A stretch of DNA of 64,000 nt from a candidate division KSB1 bacterium. Lineage in GTDB: Bacteria; Electryoneota; RPQS01. Position 1 is the first letter of the stretch; every line of letters starts with the position of its first letter. Under the pieces are notes generated by a model. The model did no database searches, was not told the DNA's origin, and worked only from the letters and a program-made list of their open reading frames with translations. Position numbers and translations under genes: made by a program. The stretch is from the NCBI GenBank assembly GCA_016214895.1, contig JACRMR010000020.1, positions 353,812 to 417,811 on the forward strand, given 5' to 3'. Positions 58,894-64,000 of this stretch are shown here, one piece after another.

Positions 58894-59874
58894 TTAGCCC
58901 CCGATGTGAGACATGCAGCGGTTTTCGAGCGCAGGCAGCGCACACTCCTGCGGATGCGCGAAGTGTTTTTCGTTCAAGGCGGTTTGGATCAGCTTGAGCA
59001 GGCCTTCATCGCCGACGCCGGCGCGCAGCTGCTCGCGGAGATTCAGTTCGGCGGGATAGAGTAGGCAGGACTTGATCGAACCGTCGGCGGTCAGTCGCAG
59101 ACGGTTGCAGTTCGCGCAGAACTCTTCGGAAAGCGGGGAGATGAAGGAGACGGTCCCGGCATAGCCCGGTATGGCAAAACCGCGTGCGACCGAAGTGTCC
59201 GACGCGTCGGTCGGCATCAGATCGTATCGTGCGGAGAGGCGTTCGAGGAGTTGCCGCCAGGGGAGATACTGATTCCGGCTCCAGTTGTTGCCGGGAAAGG
59301 GCATGAACTCGATGAAGCGAATGTGCAGCGGGCGAGCTCGCACGAATTCAACGAAATCGAAGCACTCGTCGTCATTCAGGCCATTGATGATCACGACATT
59401 GAGCTTGATCAGTTCGAACCCGGCCTTCAAAGCCGCGTCGATTCCGGCAAGTACGCGGTGCAGCCCGTCCCGCATCGTGATGTCTTGAAAGCGCTCGCGG
59501 CGAAGGGTGTCGAGACTGATATTGAGGCGGTGCAGTCCGGCGGCTTTGAGCGCGGCAGCATGTTCGGTCAGGGTGATGCCGTTGGTGGTCATGGCCAGCG
59601 TTTGCAGGCCGTCGAGCTGCGCCAGTTCGCGGATGAGCCAGCACAAGTTGGCGCGCACCGTGGGTTCGCCTCCGGTGAGGCGGATTTTGGAGACCCCTTC
59701 TTCGGTGAGGATTTGCGCGATGCGCAGGATTTCCTCGAGGGTGAGGATCTCCGCGCGCGGCTTCCACTCGATTCCTTGCGCCGGCATGCAATAGACGCAA
59801 CGCAGGTTACAGCGATCGGTTACGGCGATCCGCAGGTAGTTGTGCCGACGGCTGAAGCGATCAACGAGCGGCAC
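58894..59874 (-). CDS. moaA: GTP 3',8-cyclase
   Basis: 326 residues, a radical-SAM enzyme that turns GTP into the first intermediate of molybdopterin synthesis. The SAM cluster is C22-x3-C26-x2-C29 in DRCNLRCVYCMPAQG. The second [4Fe-4S] cluster, which binds GTP, is in FCANCNRLRLTADGSIKSCLLY near residue 250-270. GGEP (LTGGEPTVR) and the essential C-terminal Gly-Gly (SHIGG) are both present. The start is GTG 59874 and it lies inside the end of the mobA gene, overlapping by 14 bases. Order mobA-moaA-moaCB-moeA is a clear cofactor operon. Confidence 0.94.
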   Translation of the reverse strand: MPLVDRFSRRHNYLRIAVTDRCNLRCVYCMPAQGIEWKPRAEILTLEEILRIAQILTEEGVSKIRLTGGEPTVRANLCWLIRELAQLDGLQTLAMTTNGITLTEHAAALKAAGLHRLNISLDTLRRERFQDITMRDGLHRVLAGIDAALKAGFELIKLNVVIINGLNDDECFDFVEFVRARPLHIRFIEFMPFPGNNWSRNQYLPWRQLLERLSARYDLMPTDASDTSVARGFAIPGYAGTVSFISPLSEEFCANCNRLRLTADGSIKSCLLYPAELNLREQLRAGVGDEGLLKLIQTALNEKHFAHPQECALPALENRCMSHIGG

Positions 59875-60460
59875 GATTCGCTCCGTGTTGTTGACAGAGT
59901 TCGGCGAACTCGGCGGGCGTGTTCACGCCGCGCAGCAGGGCGAGTTCACCGGGGCCGAGGTCGATCCACTCCACCGTTGCGGCAGCAATGACTTCTCTCA
60001 TCGAGCGCAACGGCGGGGCAGTCCCGGTCAGCAAGTGCGCGAGCAGAGTCTGCGGATAGTAGCCGGGAAAGGGAAAGAAGGCGTCGGACCCCTGACTTCG
60101 AAACAGATGAGCGAGCTGCGGCGGCCCGGAGCGCAGACGGGACAGCAACGACGGAGTGAGCAAGGGCTGATCGCAGGTTAGTACGAGATACGCATCCGCG
60201 AGAGCCAAGCGCGCGACGGTTGCAAGTCCTCCGGCCGGACCGTGACCGGGTCGATCATCCGGATAATGGATTGAGTTGTCGGATGGGCTCACCGTCGCGG
60301 GAGCGTCGCCGCCCACAATATATAACGGAGCGCAAATCGCTTTCAGTGGAGCTACGGAGTGCTCGAGCATCGTCATGCCATCGGGCAAGCTGAGCGACGC
60401 TTTGGGTTGGCCCATGCGCGAACTATGCCCGCCGTTTAGGATGACTCCCGCGAGTTTCAT
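59861..60460 (-). CDS. mobA: molybdenum cofactor guanylyltransferase
   Basis: 199 residues. MobA links GMP to molybdopterin to give the bis-guanine dinucleotide form used by DMSO-reductase-type enzymes, such as the one at 62625. The nucleotide loop reads GVILNGGHSSRMGQPKASL; the usual LAGG has an Asn in place of Ala. Further on: YPDDRPGHGPAGGLA (typical DxxPGxGPLxGI) and VLTCDQPLL (metal Asp). The gene opens a minus-strand run from 60460 to 55518 and has the promoter candidate at 60517-60545 57 bp before its ATG. Confidence 0.9.
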   Translation of the reverse strand: MKLAGVILNGGHSSRMGQPKASLSLPDGMTMLEHSVAPLKAICAPLYIVGGDAPATVSPSDNSIHYPDDRPGHGPAGGLATVARLALADAYLVLTCDQPLLTPSLLSRLRSGPPQLAHLFRSQGSDAFFPFPGYYPQTLLAHLLTGTAPPLRSMREVIAAATVEWIDLGPGELALLRGVNTPAEFAELCQQHGANRAAR

Positions 60461-60516
60461 ATGGCGACGATCTTGTACGATTCGGGAATTGCGACCGCGT
60501 GATTGGATTGGCCTAC

Positions 60517-60545
60517 AATTTACGACAAGTCGAGCAGAAACTCAA
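60517..60545 (-). promoter_or_regulatory. promoter candidate of the mobA-moaA-moaCB-moeA operon
   Basis: On the minus strand TTGAGT (60545-60540), a 17-base spacer and TAAATT (60522-60517). Confidence 0.55.
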
Positions 60546-60660
60546 ACGGGGGAGCCTTTCTGACCCCCTGCGGGCGGGGGAGGAACGGATCGCTGCCTCT
60601 CGTAATAGCGGATTGGATCTGTCTTAATTCATGATAACATTGAGTTTACCGCCAGCACAC

Positions 60661-60674
60661 GTGAAAAGTTTCAC
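60661..60674. promoter_or_regulatory. inverted repeat GTGAAA-AG-TTTCAC, likely MarR operator
   Basis: A perfect 6-bp inverted repeat directly before the -35 box of the marR gene. A near copy, GCGAAA-TA-TTTCAC, lies before the FadL-like gene at 61251. Confidence 0.6.
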
Positions 60675-60703
60675 TTGACTTTTAACTTCACGCCGGGTAT
60701 ATT
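60675..60703 (+). promoter_or_regulatory. promoter of the MarR gene
   Basis: TTGACT (60675-60680), a 17-base spacer and TATATT (60698-60703). Transcription would start at about 60709-60711, at or next to the ATG, so the mRNA may be leaderless. Confidence 0.65.
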
Positions 60704-60710
60704 ACACTCC

Positions 60711-61199
60711 ATGAATGTTCATCAGCCCAAAGCGAGGAAGATTCGTCGTCCCAGTGGTGCTCAGGCCCGGCAATTGGCCGCGCTCACGCGGGAGCTGTCG
60801 CGGTGCTGCGTTGATAAGGAAGAGCGAATCTGTCGGAGCTTTGGCTTGCATGCGGCGGACGGGCGGGTACTGTCCGCGATCTACGGTGAGAAGCTGAACA
60901 CGGCATCGGAGCTGGCGGAGCGGTTGCGAATCGGGAATAGTCGCTTGACCCCGCTGGTGGATCGTCTCGTGAGGCAGGGGTTAGTGAGCCGGGCGGAAAG
61001 CGGCAATGACCGGCGGGTGCGGCGAATCGAATTAACGGAAGCGGGGCGGACGGTCGCCGTGCAACTTCTGAACTTGGAGACGCAGCTTCATCAGGAACTG
61101 CTTTCGCAGTTTCCGGATTCGGAACGCGCGGCGTTGGTTGAAACCCTGCAGCGGTTAAAATTGGCGATGGACGAGATTCGGCGGTCGATCGAGTTCTAA
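60711..61199 (+). CDS. MarR-family transcription regulator
   Basis: 162 residues from ATG 60711. A TTG in frame 36 bases upstream is rejected since it is the -35 box itself. A winged helix-turn-helix protein: CRSFGLHAADGRVLSAIYGEKLNTASELAERLRIGNSRLTPLVDRLVRQGLVSRAESGNDRRVRRIELTEAG covers helices 2-5 and the wing (NDRRVRRIELT), and the final helices (QLLNLETQLHQELLSQF) are the dimer part. MarR proteins usually repress their own gene and adjacent efflux or stress genes and are released by a small ligand. The two matching palindromes suggest control of itself and the porin gene 88 bp downstream. Confidence 0.88.
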   Translation: MNVHQPKARKIRRPSGAQARQLAALTRELSRCCVDKEERICRSFGLHAADGRVLSAIYGEKLNTASELAERLRIGNSRLTPLVDRLVRQGLVSRAESGNDRRVRRIELTEAGRTVAVQLLNLETQLHQELLSQFPDSERAALVETLQRLKLAMDEIRRSIEF

Positions 61200-61250
61200 A
61201 GAAGTCCGGCGGGTCGCGTCGTCATGAGGTTCCGGGGTGCGGCCCTTCTT

Positions 61251-61264
61251 GCGAAATATTTCAC
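61251..61264. promoter_or_regulatory. inverted repeat GCGAAA-TA-TTTCAC, second likely MarR operator
   Basis: Matches the site at 60661-60674 in 11 of 14 positions, with two of three changes in the spacer. It lies 23 bp before the GTG start of the FadL-like gene. Confidence 0.55.
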
Positions 61265-61286
61265 AATCAACCGAATCGGAGACGCT

Positions 61287-62567
61287 GTGAACTCCTGCCT
61301 CAATTCGATATCTGGAAGGCGATTGCTGTTCTCGACATTGCTCTTTCTGCTGACGGTCAGCGCGCCCGCGTTCGCGACGCTGGGTTATTTTTCGCACGGT
61401 TACGGCACGCAGAGCAAGGCGATGGGCGGCGCCGGCGTTGCGCTTCCGACGAACTCGATCGCGGCGGCGAATAATCCGGCCTCGTTGGTGTTCTTGAACA
61501 GTCGTTACGACCTGGCGGTGTCCTTGTTTAACCCGAATCGTGAATTTTCAGTCACCGGGAATCCATCGGGCTATCCGAATACGTTTCCGCTGACGCCGGG
61601 CACCACGGAATCAGGGTCGAACACATTTGTTATTCCGGCGCTGGGATATAACCGGATCATTGCGGAGCAGAATGCGGTGGGTCTCGCGATCTACGGCAAC
61701 GGCGGGATGAACACGGATTATGATGCCGCCGCTTTCAACGGCAGCAGGCCAACGGGTCAGAATCTCTCGCAGCTCTTTTTCGGCGTTAGCTATGCGCGCA
61801 AGCTCACGGAACGTCATGCGCTGGGCCTCATGCCCGTATTGGCATATCAGATGTTCTCAGCGGAAGGGCTGGAAGCGTTCGGCAACTTCTCGACGGATGG
61901 CACCAAGCTTACCAACCATGACACGGATACCGGCACCGGTTTCGGGCTGCGGCTGGGCTATCTCGGCAAGCTGCACGAGTTGTTCAGCGTGGGTGCATCG
62001 TACCAGACGCAAATGGGGATGAGCGAGTTCAAGGACTACGCCGGATTGTTCGCGGAAGCGGGTGATTTCGACATTCCTTCCACATGGACGGCGGGAGTGG
62101 CGGCAGGTCCGGTGAAGCACTGGACGGTTGCTGTTGATGTACAGCAGATTATGTACAGTGAAGTGAAATCGGTGGGCAATCCGTTTGATCCCGCCGCATT
62201 TCAGCAAGGAATACTGCTCGGCAGCGACAACGGCGCCGGGTTTGGGTGGGAGGACATGACAAACGTGAAGTTCGGCGTCCAGTGGACGGGCATGCCGCAG
62301 TGGGCATGGCGCGCGGGCTGGGCGTTTGGAGCTCAGCCGATCCCGGATTCGGAGGTCATGTTCAACATACTCGCGCCGGGCGTGGTGGAGCAGCACCTCA
62401 CGCTGGGCGGCTCGTACATGATTGGCGGTCAGAAAGAGATCAGTTGTTCGATCATGCGCGCGTTTTCGAATAGCGTGCAGGGAGCGAATCCGATGGAGGC
62501 TCCGGGGCAGCAGCAGATCGAACTCAAGATGGATCAGTGGGAAGTTGAAGTCGGGTTCGGGTTCTGA
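61287..62567 (+). CDS. OmpP1/FadL-family outer-membrane transporter
   Basis: 426 residues from GTG 61287 (GGAG 5-6 bases before it), chosen because the signal peptide (RRLLFSTLLFLLTVSAPAFA) follows about 12 residues in; the ATG at 61224 would put a 34-residue tail before it and would cover the operator. The mature protein starts TLGYFSHGYGTQSKAMGGAGVALP, close to the FadL N-terminal hatch (with GxxxxGMGGA-type spacing and NNPA). Strands with aromatic ends follow to WEVEVGFGF, a classic barrel end. FadL family members let hydrophobic compounds such as fatty acids or aromatics through the outer membrane. Probably under MarR control. Confidence 0.88.
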   Translation: MNSCLNSISGRRLLFSTLLFLLTVSAPAFATLGYFSHGYGTQSKAMGGAGVALPTNSIAAANNPASLVFLNSRYDLAVSLFNPNREFSVTGNPSGYPNTFPLTPGTTESGSNTFVIPALGYNRIIAEQNAVGLAIYGNGGMNTDYDAAAFNGSRPTGQNLSQLFFGVSYARKLTERHALGLMPVLAYQMFSAEGLEAFGNFSTDGTKLTNHDTDTGTGFGLRLGYLGKLHELFSVGASYQTQMGMSEFKDYAGLFAEAGDFDIPSTWTAGVAAGPVKHWTVAVDVQQIMYSEVKSVGNPFDPAAFQQGILLGSDNGAGFGWEDMTNVKFGVQWTGMPQWAWRAGWAFGAQPIPDSEVMFNILAPGVVEQHLTLGGSYMIGGQKEISCSIMRAFSNSVQGANPMEAPGQQQIELKMDQWEVEVGFGF

Positions 62568-62624
62568 TCTGACCGCCGTTGATGTCGATCCGATGACCCG
62601 GTGTTCCCAATTCTGCAAACCACA

Positions 62625-64000
62625 ATGAATAGCCTGACCAGACGCAAATTTCTCAAGATCGGCGCGACCTCCGTCGGCGTAGCAGCGGCGGGACGTTACC
62701 TGTACGATCTGCCGGGCGTGGCGCAGGCTATCGAGCGGGGCGCCGGCGACGAGGACGTGCAGACGATTCCCACGTACTGCGACATCTGTTTCTGGAAGTG
62801 CGGAGTGATTGCGCACGTCGCGGGGGGTAAGCTCTGGAAACTTGAGGGCAATCCGGCCGATCCGCTGAGCAACGGCCGGCTCTGCCCGCGGGGCACGGGC
62901 GGCGTGGGCGCGCACTACGATCCGGATCGTTTGCGCGCGCCGCTGCTGCGCAAGAGCGTGCGCGGGCAGGAGGAATGGATCGAGGTGACCTGGGGCGAGG
63001 CGCTGGACTTTATTGCCGGGAAGATGCAGTCGATCAAGTCGCAGTATGGACCGGAGGCGATGGCGCTGTTCAGTCACGGGATCGGCGGCAATTTTCTGAA
63101 GCACACGCTCAAGGCGTACGGATCGCCGAATATCGCGGCACCGTCGTTCGCGCAGTGCCGGGGTCCGCGCGATGTCGGCTTTCGGCTGACGTTTGGGGAG
63201 GATGTGAGTTCGCCGGAGCGGACGGACATTCGCAATGCGAAGTGCATTGTGTTGATCGGTTCACACCTGGGCGAGAACATGCACAATACGCAGGTGCAGG
63301 AATTCGCCGAAGCCATCGAGCAGGGAGCGACAGTGATCGTGGCCGATCCGCGGTATTCGGTGGCGGCGTCGAAGGCGAAGTACTATCTGCCCGTGAAGCC
63401 GGGAACGGATCTGGCGCTGTTACTGGCGTGGATGAATGTGATCGTCACTGAACAGCTGTACGACGCGGAGTACATCGCGGCGCATGGGTTCGGATTTGAG
63501 CAGTTTGCCGCTGAGATACTGCACAACACACCGGAATGGGCTTATCCGCTGACGGGCGTGGAGCCGGCGCTAATTCGCGAGAGCGCGCGGGACATGGCGC
63601 GGTTCCGGCCGGCGACACTGATTCATCCGGGGCGGCACGTGAATTGGTACGGCGACGACGCGCAACGGAGCCGGGCGATCGCGCTGTTGAACGCGTTGCT
63701 GGGCAGTTGGGGCCGTAAGGGCGGGTTTTATTACCCCGCAAATATGGACCTGCCCGGTTATCCCTATCCGCCCTATCCGAAATCTGACAAGGGTAAGGTG
63801 GACAATCCGGATCACAAGTATCCGTTCGCGCACGAGACGATTACGACGGGGATTCGGGAAGCGACGCTAACCGGCACGCCCTATCCGATCAAGGGATGGA
63901 TGGTCTATGCGACGAATCTGCTTCAGGCGCTACCCAACGAGGCGGAGACGATTCGCGCGATACAGAAGCTGGACCTGCTGGTGGTTGTCGATGTGATTCC
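62625..64000 (+). CDS. TAT-exported molybdopterin oxidoreductase, PsrA/PhsA-like (5' part)
   Basis: First 458 residues; it runs past the right edge. The start MNSLTRRKFLKIG is a twin-arginine signal (R6, R7), so the folded enzyme goes to the periplasm. Residues C52, C55, C59 and C87 (YCDICFWKCG and LCPRG) bind a [4Fe-4S] cluster. CxxCFWKCG is the form seen in thiosulfate and polysulfide reductase catalytic subunits. The molybdenum ligand is probably C178 in SFAQCRGPRDVGF, and the bis-MGD binding blocks (GSHLGENMHNTQ, VVADPRYSVAASKA, LLLAWMNVIV) follow. Substrate is inferred only: polysulfide or thiosulfate is likely, arsenate or another oxyanion possible. The electron-carrier subunits would be to the right. 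Confidence 0.87.
   Translation, partial: MNSLTRRKFLKIGATSVGVAAAGRYLYDLPGVAQAIERGAGDEDVQTIPTYCDICFWKCGVIAHVAGGKLWKLEGNPADPLSNGRLCPRGTGGVGAHYDPDRLRAPLLRKSVRGQEEWIEVTWGEALDFIAGKMQSIKSQYGPEAMALFSHGIGGNFLKHTLKAYGSPNIAAPSFAQCRGPRDVGFRLTFGEDVSSPERTDIRNAKCIVLIGSHLGENMHNTQVQEFAEAIEQGATVIVADPRYSVAASKAKYYLPVKPGTDLALLLAWMNVIVTEQLYDAEYIAAHGFGFEQFAAEILHNTPEWAYPLTGVEPALIRESARDMARFRPATLIHPGRHVNWYGDDAQRSRAIALLNALLGSWGRKGGFYYPANMDLPGYPYPPYPKSDKGKVDNPDHKYPFAHETITTGIREATLTGTPYPIKGWMVYATNLLQALPNEAETIRAIQKLDLLVVVDVI

Noticed and set aside
60461-60660. Molybdenum-cofactor riboswitch before mobA
   Set aside because: The gap has a normal promoter and about 50 nt of leader, which is too short for the known Moco RNA, and I see no matching stems.
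1-64000. tRNA, rRNA genes and CRISPR arrays
   Set aside because: No cloverleaf with a GGTTCGAATCC-type arm and no regularly spaced repeats with unique spacers were found by eye; the one GTTCGAAC hit near 59403 lies in moaA.

Overview
The window looks like chromosomal DNA from a high-GC, Gram-negative bacterium of the Fibrobacterota-Chlorobiota-Bacteroidota (FCB) superphylum or a neighbouring candidate phylum. The main reasons are: seven secreted proteins ending in a 'YPNPFN'-type C-terminal domain of about 80 residues (type IX secretion/FlgD-Ig-like sorting domain), a Bacteroidota-style hemoglobin-type TonB receptor, an outer-membrane TolC and FadL, lipoproteins, and GH92/GH130/GH20 sugar genes. 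No rRNA, tRNA, CRISPR array or intact insertion sequence was found, so the phylum cannot be fixed from this stretch. Genes are packed into operons with 1-14 bp overlaps. Gaps are rich in small hairpin repeats.

Layout. 1-2070 (minus): the start of an SH3-domain protein and a sodium:solute symporter. 2452-18853 (plus): a class V aminotransferase, two duplicated secreted proteins around a Gly-rich envelope protein, a TonB receptor, 3-phosphoglycerate dehydrogenase, an FG-GAP protein, two tandem paralogous secreted proteins, an EamA transporter and a small periplasmic protein. 18945-24988 (minus): GH53 galactanase, an NRAMP-like transporter with an altered metal site, an RhlE-type helicase, a soluble MgtE-N/CBS protein and a DUF1697 protein. 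25167-27747: a visibly AT-richer island with a large PD-(D/E)XK nuclease-like gene and divergent promoters. 27748-30641 (plus): DUF1015, a TPR lipoprotein and endonuclease IV.

30830-43990 (plus): an eight-gene tightly coupled operon (ROK kinase, CBM9 protein, FucP-type MFS, GH92, SSS symporter, GH130, GH20, secreted beta-propeller-like protein) that reads as an uptake and breakdown route for alpha-mannose-capped N-glycan-type sugars. 44007-48299 (minus): a 1430-residue secreted protein with six Cys-rich repeats. 48719-55322 (minus): a TolC-adaptor-RND efflux operon carrying a DUF2892 protein, a PII-like protein and its own ArsR repressor, with an 18-bp perfect palindrome at its promoter. 55518-60460 (minus): TauE, MOSC, MoeA, MoaC-MoaB fusion, MoaA and MobA, the molybdenum-cofactor pathway. 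60661-64000 (plus): a MarR regulator, a FadL/OmpP1 porin and a TAT-exported molybdopterin oxidoreductase that runs off the right edge. Two matching palindromes (GYGAAA-N2-TTTCAC) lie before the MarR gene and before the porin gene.

Regulatory sequence is unusually readable here: nine promoter candidates share the form TTG/CTG-N20-21 followed by TAnnTT or a near match, and most head an operon.
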